Assembly (NCBI GenBank): GCA_025774425.1
Contig: JALGWA010000065.1
Location: forward strand, 1 to 6,901
DNA: 6,901 bases
Source: a bacterium
GTDB taxonomy: Bacteria > Arandabacterota > Arandabacteria > Arandabacterales > JALGWA01
Direction of reading: 5' to 3'
Each line of letters opens with the position of its first letter. Within the stretch, counting starts at the first letter, position 1. Below are positions 1 through 6,327 of this stretch, piece after piece. The notes under the pieces were generated by a model. That model searched no databases. It was not told where the DNA came from and saw only the letters and a list, made by a program, of their open reading frames with translations. A program made the position numbers and the translations under genes.

Positions 1-1
1 C

Positions 2-1597
2 AGGGCCGGCAAGTCGAAGAACTTCCTGGCGAGACTTGCGCTCGATCCCATGGCCGTCAACGTCAGCCTCAGCCGGAAGCGGGACAGGACGCCGGAATTC
101 GCCGACACCAACGTAACCTACAACGGTTCTTTCCGTTACTCCCTGAGGCCGTGGTGGAAGCATTCGTGGGCGTTCTTCAAGGGCTACTCCATATCCCTGA
201 TGCCGGACGCTCTGGACCTCCGGGTCTACGGCACGGTGAATGACGCGAAGAGGATCAACCTGCGCAAGGACGTGGTCGTCACCGACAAGTACACGAGGAC
301 GATAAGGAGCGACATCAACGTGGACGTCAAGCCCCTCCAGGGAAGGGCCCTCGAGACCAGCTACAACATCAAGATGACCCGCGATCTCGACACCGACAAG
401 AACGTCCCCATATACCGGAGCATAGGCTTGGGCAAGGAGATCCGGCGCGACCACAGGTACTCGTTCCGCCTCACGCCCACGATGGGCAGGTGGCTGCGCC
501 CGACTTTCACATATGACGGCGACTACGGCGAGAACTCGGGGCCGGAGGTCAGGGAGGGAGGGGACCCGGCGGGCGTCAGGAGGGTGACCTCGTCGAGCCG
601 GACATCGCTGGACTTCATCATCTCCCCCGGGGGTCTGTTCGCCGCGCCTGCCCCGGGCGACACCTCCGGCGTCTCGTGGGCCAAGCGCGCGATATCCAAG
701 CTCCCGGACGTGAACATGAGCTACCTGCTGGACAGGAAGTCCAAGTACCACAAGCTCCTGGGCCGCCCCGACCTGGCCTACCAGTTCGGGTTAACCGTGA
801 GGGTGCCGGATGAGATGAACTACGCCTTCAGCTCGACAGCCCAGAGGCGGGACGAGATCACGCGCCGCGACGGCCTCAACGTCTCGACCGACTTCCGGCC
901 CTTCCAGGCGCTCAGCCTGAGCATCAAGTACAAGAACGACAAGACGCGCAGGGAGTACTCCGGGGGACGGACCTACAAGGAACTCTCGACCTGGCCGGAG
1001 GTGGCCGGCAACATCTCGTCCACGTTCTACTCGGCGCTCTTCGGGGGGGCGCTGACCAACTCCTCGCTCAATTTCGGCTACAAGGTGACGACCAACCTCG
1101 AGGGCGCGGATGCGTCGAGCATCACGCGCAAGGACCGCACCGTCGACTTCACTCCGCTGGTGGGGTGGGACGCCACCTGGAAGAACGGCGTCAGGACGAC
1201 CTTCAACATCCGGCACTCCAGGGGTGAGGTCAACACCTTCCTGGCGGCGGCCAGCCGGAAGACGACGAGGACGACCTCCGTCAACGTTTCGATAAAGCAC
1301 TCCTTCAGCGCTCCACAGGGCATTTCCCTGCCTTTCAGGGGCCGCACGCTAAAGTTCAAGAGCAACCTGTCCGTGTCTATGGACATCACCTATGAGGGCA
1401 AACTCAACCGGACGCCGGCCGCCAACATAACGGACCTCCATACCTCGCGGCTCAGCATAATCCCCAAGCTCTCATACGCCTTCTCCAAGAACATCAACGG
1501 GGCTGCGAATGCGAGGTTCGAGCAGATCTCCAACAAGAAGATCAACCAGACCCGCCGCACCATAGGCCTCAACGTGTCGGTCCTCATCAAGTTCTAG
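2..1597 (+). CDS. sprA: C-terminal part of a large SprA/Sov-like outer-membrane beta-barrel protein (5' truncated)
   Basis: The reading frame is already open at the left edge, so this is the last 531 codons of a longer gene; the Met at 50 is internal. The sequence is built of short alternating polar/hydrophobic stretches rich in Tyr, Phe, Trp, Thr, Asn and Arg, separated by turns and by charged or Gly/Pro-rich loops (for example around 540-600 and 640-690). It ends in Val-Leu-Ile-Lys-Phe with a terminal Phe, the usual recognition signal for Bam-assembled outer-membrane barrels. No soluble catalytic motif is visible. The spacing of strands and phrases such as WKNGVRTTFNI, SLPFRGRTLKFKS and LSIIPKLSYAFSKNINGA resemble the C-terminal end of SprA/Sov, the giant (over 2,000-residue) barrel that forms the type IX secretion translocon in FCB bacteria. 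The resemblance is from memory of the family, not an alignment. Another large barrel, such as a TonB-dependent or LptD-like protein, is possible. TAG stop at 1595-1597; unrelated in function to the downstream operon. Confidence 0.6.
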   Translation, partial: RAGKSKNFLARLALDPMAVNVSLSRKRDRTPEFADTNVTYNGSFRYSLRPWWKHSWAFFKGYSISLMPDALDLRVYGTVNDAKRINLRKDVVVTDKYTRTIRSDINVDVKPLQGRALETSYNIKMTRDLDTDKNVPIYRSIGLGKEIRRDHRYSFRLTPTMGRWLRPTFTYDGDYGENSGPEVREGGDPAGVRRVTSSSRTSLDFIISPGGLFAAPAPGDTSGVSWAKRAISKLPDVNMSYLLDRKSKYHKLLGRPDLAYQFGLTVRVPDEMNYAFSSTAQRRDEITRRDGLNVSTDFRPFQALSLSIKYKNDKTRREYSGGRTYKELSTWPEVAGNISSTFYSALFGGALTNSSLNFGYKVTTNLEGADASSITRKDRTVDFTPLVGWDATWKNGVRTTFNIRHSRGEVNTFLAAASRKTTRTTSVNVSIKHSFSAPQGISLPFRGRTLKFKSNLSVSMDITYEGKLNRTPAANITDLHTSRLSIIPKLSYAFSKNINGAANARFEQISNKKINQTRRTIGLNVSVLIKF

Positions 1598-1687
1598 GAT
1601 TTCGCTTGCATTTGATCGGGAGGTGTTGTAAGTTCGGAGTGAGTGGGCCACGCCCACTCTTAGAGTATGTATGGCCGGGGTAAGCCT
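1598..1687 (+). promoter_or_regulatory. Intergenic leader between the SprA-like gene and rimP; possible operon promoter region
   Basis: This 90-nt gap is the only non-coding stretch of any size in the window and the only place for a promoter of the rimP operon here. A weak sigma70-like pair is TTGCAT (1606-1611) and TAAGTT (1629-1634) with a 17-nt spacer; each matches the consensus at only about three of six positions, so it is a guess. The region also holds a strong Shine-Dalgarno-like GGGAGGTG (1618-1625) with no start codon at normal spacing, and a perfect inverted repeat (1641-1659). No tRNA such as the metY found upstream of rimP in enterobacteria is present. Confidence 0.3.
1641..1659 (+). 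repeat. Perfect 8-bp inverted repeat with 3-nt loop ahead of rimP
   Basis: GAGTGGGC (1641-1648), loop CAC (1649-1651), GCCCACTC (1652-1659) would form a GC-rich hairpin in RNA. It lies 43 nt after the SprA-like stop codon and 28 nt before the rimP ATG. Only two T residues follow it, so it lacks the U-tract of a rho-independent terminator. It could be a terminator of the upstream gene working in another way, a 5'-leader structure of the rimP mRNA, or a protein-binding palindrome. The sequence alone does not decide between these. Confidence 0.5.
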
Positions 1688-2146
1688 ATGAACCGTGCGG
1701 AGTTACAGCGGGCCGTCAGCGCGGCGATCCTGCCCGTGCTGAAGACGGCCGGCTACGACCTGGTCGAGATAAAACTCGTGGTCTCCCACGGAAGGCGCAC
1801 CCTGAGGATTTTCATAGACAAGCCCGGCGGCGTCAATGTGGGCGACTGCGCCACGGCGAGCCGGGCCATAAGCGCCGTGCTCGACGACGGCGACCTGCTC
1901 GATGGGAGGTATTTCCTCGAGGTTTCGTCGCCGGGCGCCGAGAGAGCCCTCAGGGGCCGCGAGGATTTCGAGAGGTTCGCCGGCAGGAAGGCGCGCCTCA
2001 GAGGCAGGTCGGAGGAGAAAGGCCTCGAGGTCGTCGACGGGACGATCGGGGACCTCGACGGGGACACGCTGAAGTTCGAGCTCGGGGACGGTACGGTCAT
2101 CGCGGTGCCGCTGGGGCGGATAGCGGGGGCCAACTTGAGTCTATAG
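1688..2146 (+). CDS. rimP: Ribosome maturation factor RimP
   Basis: RimP binds the 30S subunit during assembly and helps build the central pseudoknot and S12 region of 16S rRNA; it acts in the cytoplasm. The predicted 152 residues fit the usual length of about 150. The N-terminal alpha/beta domain (about 1-83) shows GYDLVEIKLV near residue 22, RTLRIFIDKPGGV near 37-49 and the signature YFLEVSSPGAERAL at 75-88; a small SH3-like beta domain follows to the end. Family members usually read SPGLDRPL, so GAERAL is a mild variant. An in-frame ATG at 1667 would add seven residues, but it has no Shine-Dalgarno, whereas ATG 1688 follows GGGGTAAG (1677-1684) and gives the family-like start MNRAELQ. It is the first gene of the operon, 15 nt ahead of nusA, the near-universal rimP-nusA pairing. 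Confidence 0.93.
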   Translation: MNRAELQRAVSAAILPVLKTAGYDLVEIKLVVSHGRRTLRIFIDKPGGVNVGDCATASRAISAVLDDGDLLDGRYFLEVSSPGAERALRGREDFERFAGRKARLRGRSEEKGLEVVDGTIGDLDGDTLKFELGDGTVIAVPLGRIAGANLSL

Positions 2147-2161
2147 GAGAGGGACCTGAAC

Positions 2162-3613
2162 ATGCCGACAGGTTTCGAGATCATTCAGGCGCTGAAGCAG
2201 ATAGCCAGGGAGAAGGACGTAGACGAAGAGCTGATCATCGAGACCCTGGTGGCGGGTCTGGTGAGCGCCGCGAGGAAGAAGTACGGCCAGGAGAGCAATA
2301 TAACGGTCGACGTCGACCAGGAGGCCGGCAATATCGCCGTCTACCGGGTGCGGAAGGTCGTCGAGACGGTCGAGGACGAAGTCCTCGAGGTCTCCGTGGC
2401 GGAGGCCGCCGAGTATCAGCCCGGCATCGGGCCCGGGGAGGAGCTCAGGGTGGAGATACCTCTGGTCGACTTCGGCAGGAACGCGATCCAGGCCGCCAAG
2501 CAGGTCGTGATCCAGCGGGTGCGCGAGGCGGAGAGGGAGCGCATATTCGGCGAGTTCGAGGACCGCGTGGGGGAGATCGTCACCGGCGGAGTCCAGCAGA
2601 TAGACAGGGGCAACATCATCGTCAACATCGGACGCACCGAGGCGATACTGCCCCAGCGCGAGCAGATACCGCGCGAACAGTTCAGACAGGGCAATTCCAT
2701 AAAGGCATATATCATAGACGTGTCCAAGACTTCCAAGGGTCCGCCTGTGATCCTCTCGCGGAGCAATCCGGACTTCTTGAGGAAGCTTTTCGAGCTCGAG
2801 GTGCCCGAGATCAAGGAGGGCATCGTGGAGATCAAGGCCGTGGCCCGCGACCCGGGTTCGAGGTCCAAGATAGCCGTGCACTCGAATGACGGCAAGGTCG
2901 ACGCGGTAGGCGCCTGTGTCGGGATGAAGGGATCCCGCGTGCAGGCGGTCGTCAGGGAGCTCGGGGGTGAGCGCATCGACGTCGTGCTCTGGAGCGACGA
3001 TCCCGTCGAGTTCGTCACGAGGGCGCTGAGCCCGGCCCAGGTCGGTCTGGCGGAGATGGATCCTGACGGGAGCAAGGTCACGGTCGTCGTGGCGGATGAT
3101 CAGCTTTCGCTGGCGATCGGCCGCGGCGGGCAGAACGCGAGGCTCGCGGCGAGGCTGACGAATTTGAAGATTGACCTGATCAGCGATTCTCAATATGCTG
3201 AACGCCTGGAATTCAAGGAGAGGCCCGGGATTCCAGTAGCCGAGATCGAGGGGATAGGCGAGAAGACCCGTATGAGGTTGGCCGAGGCCGGCTACGAGAC
3301 CGCGGAGCAGGTGGCGGAGGCGGAGCCGGGCGACTTGACGGCCATAAGCGGAATCGGCGAGAAGATGGCCGCCAAGATCACGGAGGCCGCCCGGGCGGCC
3401 ATGGAGGCGGCTGCCGCGGGGGAATCTCCCGGGGAAGAGCCGGGAGCCGGCGAGGAAACCGGCGAAGCCGCGGAGACGGCGGGTGAACCGGAAACCTCCG
3501 TTGAGGAGGGGAGCGTCGAAGAGGCGGCCGAGTACGCCGGGGCGCCGGACGGGCATCTCGCCGAACCAGCCGCCGAAGAGGATATCGATGAAGACAGGGA
3601 GCAGGCGGTTTGA
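2162..3613 (+). CDS. nusA: Transcription termination/antitermination factor NusA
   Basis: NusA binds RNA polymerase near the RNA exit channel, modulates pausing, intrinsic and Rho-dependent termination and rRNA antitermination, and links transcription to translation. The 483-residue product has the full architecture: polymerase-binding N-terminal domain (about 1-130), S1 domain (about 134-198, ending in PPVILSRS), KH1 (about 200-285, GxxG loop GMKG at 254-257), KH2 (about 290-345, loop GRGG at 320-323 within IGRGGQNARLA). A helix-hairpin-helix region (about 355-412) carries two GIGEK motifs at 364 and 397. Residues 413-483 form an acidic low-complexity tail rich in Glu, Ala and Gly; it does not look like the E. 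coli AR1/AR2 repeats. Start: ATG with GGAGAGGG at 2146-2153, 8 nt upstream. The stop TGA overlaps the proposed ylxR start by 4 nt. Confidence 0.97.
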   Translation: MPTGFEIIQALKQIAREKDVDEELIIETLVAGLVSAARKKYGQESNITVDVDQEAGNIAVYRVRKVVETVEDEVLEVSVAEAAEYQPGIGPGEELRVEIPLVDFGRNAIQAAKQVVIQRVREAERERIFGEFEDRVGEIVTGGVQQIDRGNIIVNIGRTEAILPQREQIPREQFRQGNSIKAYIIDVSKTSKGPPVILSRSNPDFLRKLFELEVPEIKEGIVEIKAVARDPGSRSKIAVHSNDGKVDAVGACVGMKGSRVQAVVRELGGERIDVVLWSDDPVEFVTRALSPAQVGLAEMDPDGSKVTVVVADDQLSLAIGRGGQNARLAARLTNLKIDLISDSQYAERLEFKERPGIPVAEIEGIGEKTRMRLAEAGYETAEQVAEAEPGDLTAISGIGEKMAAKITEAARAAMEAAAAGESPGEEPGAGEETGEAAETAGEPETSVEEGSVEEAAEYAGAPDGHLAEPAAEEDIDEDREQAV

Positions 3614-3918
3614 AGCGGGGTCATGTTCCCATGAGAACATGTCTCGGCTGCTATCGCAGGTTTCCCAAGAGCGGCCTTTTCAGGTTCACGCTCGGCCGCG
3701 AGGGTCCTGTGGCCGGACAGGGCGCGGGCCGCGGCTATTACATCTGCCGCAATGACGGCTGCTTCGAGAAGGCGCTCGGCAGGCGCAGTCTCTCGCGGTT
3801 GCTCCGCCGCGCGGTCGGCGCCGAAGAGGTCGAGGGCTTCAGGCGGGCCCTGCGGGAGACGGGCGGTCCGGGCACCGGAGGTGAGAGAAGTTGGCGAGAA
3901 AGAGAGTCTACCAGGTAG
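3610..3918 (+). CDS. ylxR: YlxR family (DUF448) putative RNA-binding protein
   Basis: Small basic protein of a family almost always encoded between nusA and infB; a nucleic-acid-binding or nucleoid-associated regulatory role has been proposed in a few bacteria, but the function is poorly settled. The 102-residue product shows both family signatures: VPMRTCLGCYRRFPKSGLFRF (from residue 6) and GRGYYICRNDGCFEKALGRR (from residue 40), with basic residues through 57-68 and a low-complexity C-terminus. The TTG start at 3610 overlaps the nusA TGA and has AGGGAG at 3596-3601, 8 nt upstream. It keeps the conserved Pro before Arg-x-Cys, which the alternative ATG at 3631 would lose. Cys11, Cys14, Cys46 and Cys51 could form a metal site. 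The 3' end overlaps infB by 28 nt; no L7Ae-like ylxQ lies between, unlike Bacillus. Confidence 0.9.
   Translation: MKRGHVPMRTCLGCYRRFPKSGLFRFTLGREGPVAGQGAGRGYYICRNDGCFEKALGRRSLSRLLRRAVGAEEVEGFRRALRETGGPGTGGERSWRERESTR
3622..3641 (+). repeat. 7-bp inverted repeat at the start of ylxR, with an ATG in the loop
   Basis: CATGTTC (3622-3628) and GAACATG (3635-3641) are perfect reverse complements around a 6-nt loop CCATGA (3629-3634). The loop contains the in-frame ATG at 3631, the alternative ylxR start. The hairpin begins 12 nt after the first base of the TTG start and spans codons 5-11. It may affect initiation or coupling from nusA, or may be a by-product of the coding sequence. Confidence 0.4.
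3877..3884 (+). promoter_or_regulatory. Ribosome binding site that fixes the TTG start of infB
   Basis: GGAGGTGA lies inside the 3' end of ylxR, 6 nt before TTG 3891. It is a near-complete match to the 16S anti-Shine-Dalgarno and supports the TTG start, since no ATG or GTG at good spacing gives the family-like N-terminus. Confidence 0.8.
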
Positions 3919-6029
3919 CGAGGGAGCTCAGTCTCTCGAGTGAGGCGCTTCTGGGCATCTTGAGGACCATGGGTATCAAGGTCAAGAGCCACATGAGCGC
4001 CATCGAGGATGAGACCGTCGACGCTCTCAAGGACAAGCTCAAGCAGGAAAAAGAGGCCGTCAAGAAGGAGGCCGCCCGCAAGAAGGAGATGGTCGAGGCC
4101 GCCAGGGCCAAGCCCAAGCCGGTCAAGAAGCCGCCCGTCCCCCGGAGGCGCGCTGCGGTCCGCAGGCGGGTTCCGGACGAGAAGTCGGTCAAGGACACCG
4201 TCCGCAAGACCCTCGCCGAGATGGGCGGCGCGAGGAAACCCCGTCGGCGCAGGCGGAAACCGAGGGAAGAAGGCGAGAAAGTCGATCTCGAGCGCCACCT
4301 GATCAGGGTGACCGAATTCATTTCCGTCGGTGAGCTCGCCAATGCGATGAAAGTGAGTTCCGCCAAGGTCGTGGCCTGTTGCATGCGGCTGGGACTCATG
4401 GCGACGGTGAACCAGAGACTCGACGCCGACGCCATAGAGGCCGTCGCCGACGAGTTCGGATTCGAAGTCGAGTTCGAGAAGGAGTACGGCGCCCAGCTAC
4501 TCGAAGAGGAAGAGGTCGAGGCCCTCCCCAGGCATCCCGTAGTGACGATCATGGGGCATGTCGACCACGGCAAGACGTCGCTTCTCGATTTCATCAGGAC
4601 GAGCAACATAGTCGGCGGCGAGTCCGGGAGCATAACCCAGCACATCGGCGCCTACGAAGTAGAGAGCGCGGCGGGGAAGATCACCTTCCTCGACACTCCC
4701 GGCCATGAGGCTTTCACGGCGATGAGAGCCCGCGGGGCGCAGGCCACGGATATCGTCGTTCTCGTGGTCGCGGCCAACGAGTCCGTAATGCCGCAGACGG
4801 TCGAGGCGATAGACCACGCCAAGGCCGCCGGAGTCCCCATAATAGTCGCGATCAACAAGATCGACCTGCCCGACGCCAACGTCGACAGGGTGAAGCAGGA
4901 ACTGGGCGCCCATGGGCTCACGCCCGAGGACTGGGGAGGTTCGACGATAACGGTGCCCGTCTCCGCCAAGACGGGTGAGGGCGTCGACCGCCTCCTGGAG
5001 ATGATCGTGCTTCAGGCCGAGATGCTCGAACTCAAGGCGCCCAGGGAAGGCAGGGGGAGCGGCGTCGTGGTCGAGTCCAGAGTCGAGCAGGGAAGGGGAG
5101 TGGTGGTGACGGTGCTCGTCCAGAGGGGCAGGATAGCCGTGGGCGACGCTTTCTCCGCAGGTGTATGGAGCGGCAAGGTGAGAGCGCTCTTCGACGACCG
5201 CGGGCGGGCCGTCGAGGAAGGATTGCCCGGGACGCCCCTCGAGGTGCTCGGATGCAGGGGAGTGCCCCAGGCCGGTGATTCGTTCATGGTGACGCGGGAT
5301 GAGAAGGAAGCGAAGGACATCGCCGTCAAGAGGCAGATACTGCAGAGGGAGAGGGAGTACAGGGCCGCGAAGCATGTCAGCCTGGAGGACCTCTACGCCA
5401 GGATCACGGCGGGCGAAGTCAAGGAACTCCGCGTCATCGCCAAGGGCGACGTCGACGGGTCCGTTGAGGTGCTGAGCGATGTCGTGGAGAAGCTCAAGAC
5501 CGAGGAGGTCGGGATCAACATAATCCACAAGGCGGTCGGCCCGATCAACGAGACGGACGTCCTGCTGGCTGCGGCTTCGGATGCCGTGATAATCGGTTTC
5601 CACGTCGGCGCCCTTCCCAAAGCCAGGGAGATGGCCAAGCGCGAGAACGTGGACTTCAGAATATACGACGTCATCCACGAGATCGCGAAAGACATACAGG
5701 CCGCGATGCAGGGGCTTCTCGCGCCCAAGATCGAGGAGAGAGTGATCGGGACGGTGGAAGTGCGGCAGGTCTTCATGGTCAGACGCACGCCTTTGATCGC
5801 GGGCTGCTTCGTCACGGGCGGCTCGATAACGCGCAATGCCCTCGTCAGGGTATTGAGAGGCGACGAGGTGGTCTTCGACGGCCGGATCGCATCGCTCAGG
5901 AGAGTCAAGGACGACGTCAAGGAAGTGCTCCAGGGTTATGAGTGCGGTCTCGTGCTGGAAGGATTCGCCGACTTCAAGGAAGGCGACCTCGTCGAAGCTT
6001 ATCTCCTCGAAGAAGTCGAACGGGCGTAG
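3891..6029 (+). CDS. infB: Translation initiation factor IF-2
   Basis: IF2 is the GTPase that recruits formyl-Met-tRNA to the 30S subunit and drives 50S joining. The product has 712 residues. It opens with an IF2_N domain (about 2-52, [19 protein letters not shown]), then a very basic Lys/Arg/Pro linker (about 53-130, poly-Arg at 118-122). A second IF2_N-like domain follows (about 138-195). The G domain starts near 214: G1 GHVDHGKT 222-229, switch I Thr249 in [10 protein letters not shown]3 DTPG 268-271, G4 NKID 322-325, G5 SAK 358-360. Domain II (about 388-470), domain III (about 500-605) and the fMet-tRNA-binding C-terminal domain (about 615-705, IAGCFVT and [11 protein letters not shown]) are complete. 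The protein is shorter than E. coli IF2 (890) because of the short linker. Small deviations are Ser247 where Gly is usual before ITQ, and NESVMPQT where most bacteria have DGVMPQT. Start TTG with a strong ribosome binding site; overlaps ylxR by 28 nt. Confidence 0.98.
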   Translation: MARKRVYQVARELSLSSEALLGILRTMGIKVKSHMSAIEDETVDALKDKLKQEKEAVKKEAARKKEMVEAARAKPKPVKKPPVPRRRAAVRRRVPDEKSVKDTVRKTLAEMGGARKPRRRRRKPREEGEKVDLERHLIRVTEFISVGELANAMKVSSAKVVACCMRLGLMATVNQRLDADAIEAVADEFGFEVEFEKEYGAQLLEEEEVEALPRHPVVTIMGHVDHGKTSLLDFIRTSNIVGGESGSITQHIGAYEVESAAGKITFLDTPGHEAFTAMRARGAQATDIVVLVVAANESVMPQTVEAIDHAKAAGVPIIVAINKIDLPDANVDRVKQELGAHGLTPEDWGGSTITVPVSAKTGEGVDRLLEMIVLQAEMLELKAPREGRGSGVVVESRVEQGRGVVVTVLVQRGRIAVGDAFSAGVWSGKVRALFDDRGRAVEEGLPGTPLEVLGCRGVPQAGDSFMVTRDEKEAKDIAVKRQILQREREYRAAKHVSLEDLYARITAGEVKELRVIAKGDVDGSVEVLSDVVEKLKTEEVGINIIHKAVGPINETDVLLAAASDAVIIGFHVGALPKAREMAKRENVDFRIYDVIHEIAKDIQAAMQGLLAPKIEERVIGTVEVRQVFMVRRTPLIAGCFVTGGSITRNALVRVLRGDEVVFDGRIASLRRVKDDVKEVLQGYECGLVLEGFADFKEGDLVEAYLLEEVERA

Positions 6030-6039
6030 GGGTTCGCTC

Positions 6040-6321
6040 TTGGTCATAGGGACCTGCACGATCAGCCTGCACATCCCGGAGAGCAGATCGCTCAAGTCCA
6101 AGCGCTGGGTGCTCCGGAGGATCAAGGACAGGGTCAGGAGCAAGTTCAACGTGTCCATCGCCGAGGTCGGGGACTTCGACCTGTGGCAGCGGGCGACGCT
6201 CGCCGTCGCCGTCGTTTCCACGGACAGGCGGTTCGCCGATCGGGTGATATCGAAGGTGATCGACCTGGTCGACTCGGACGGCAATGCGCAGGTGATAGAA
6301 ATACAGACGGATCTGAGGTGA
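6040..6321 (+). CDS. ylxP: YlxP / DUF503 family protein
   Basis: A small conserved protein encoded between infB and rbfA in Bacillus (ylxP) and in many delta-proteobacteria and FCB lineages. Its biochemical role is not firmly known; the location suggests ribosome assembly or RNA metabolism, and this is inference. The 93-residue product matches the family along its length: MVIGTCTISLHIPES, then SLKSKRWVLRRIKDRVRSKFNVSIAEV (about 17-43), and DLWQRATLAVAVVS (47-60), which is the family hallmark. It forms an alternating alpha/beta pattern with no signal peptide or membrane segment. The start is TTG 6040 with TAGGGG (6027-6032) overlapping the infB stop, 7 nt upstream. Upstream in-frame starts such as ATG 5938 lie deep inside infB and would add residues unlike the family. 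Gap of 10 nt after infB and 6 nt before rbfA. Confidence 0.9.
   Translation: MVIGTCTISLHIPESRSLKSKRWVLRRIKDRVRSKFNVSIAEVGDFDLWQRATLAVAVVSTDRRFADRVISKVIDLVDSDGNAQVIEIQTDLR
6315..6321 (+). promoter_or_regulatory. Ribosome binding site supporting the GTG start of rbfA
   Basis: GAGGTGA overlaps the ylxP TGA stop (6319-6321) and lies 6 nt before GTG 6328. It continues into a G-run (6322-6326). It decides the GTG start and implies coupling between ylxP termination and rbfA initiation. Confidence 0.7.
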
Positions 6322-6327
6322 GGGGGC

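Noticed and set aside
1598..1660. Rho-independent terminator after the SprA-like gene
   Set aside because: The only hairpin (1641-1659) is followed by just two T residues, so it was listed as an inverted repeat instead.
1667..1687. Upstream ATG for rimP at 1667
   Set aside because: It has no Shine-Dalgarno, adds MYGRGKP not typical of RimP N-termini, and ATG 1688 has a GGGGTAAG at suitable spacing.
2305..2318. 14-nt palindrome GGTCGACGTCGACC in nusA
   Set aside because: It arises from Val-Asp-Val-Asp codons (GTC GAC repeated) in the conserved N-terminal domain; chance is enough.
3385..3400. Perfect 16-nt palindrome GGCCGCCCGGGCGGCC inside nusA
   Set aside because: It encodes Ala-Ala-Arg-Ala-Ala in the low-complexity end of the HhH region. 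GC-rich Ala/Arg codons readily generate such palindromes, and no second copy was seen.
2141..3640. 499-codon antisense open reading frame opposite nusA
   Set aside because: Same codon-aligned artefact: no TTA, CTA or TCA in nusA. It has no ribosome binding site or recognisable domain, and its composition (Leu/Asp/Arg/His-rich) is typical of antisense GC-rich translation.
5938..6039. Extended ylxP start at ATG 5938
   Set aside because: It would overlap infB by 92 nt and add 34 residues unlike DUF503 proteins; TTG 6040 with TAGGGG upstream gives the exact family N-terminus.
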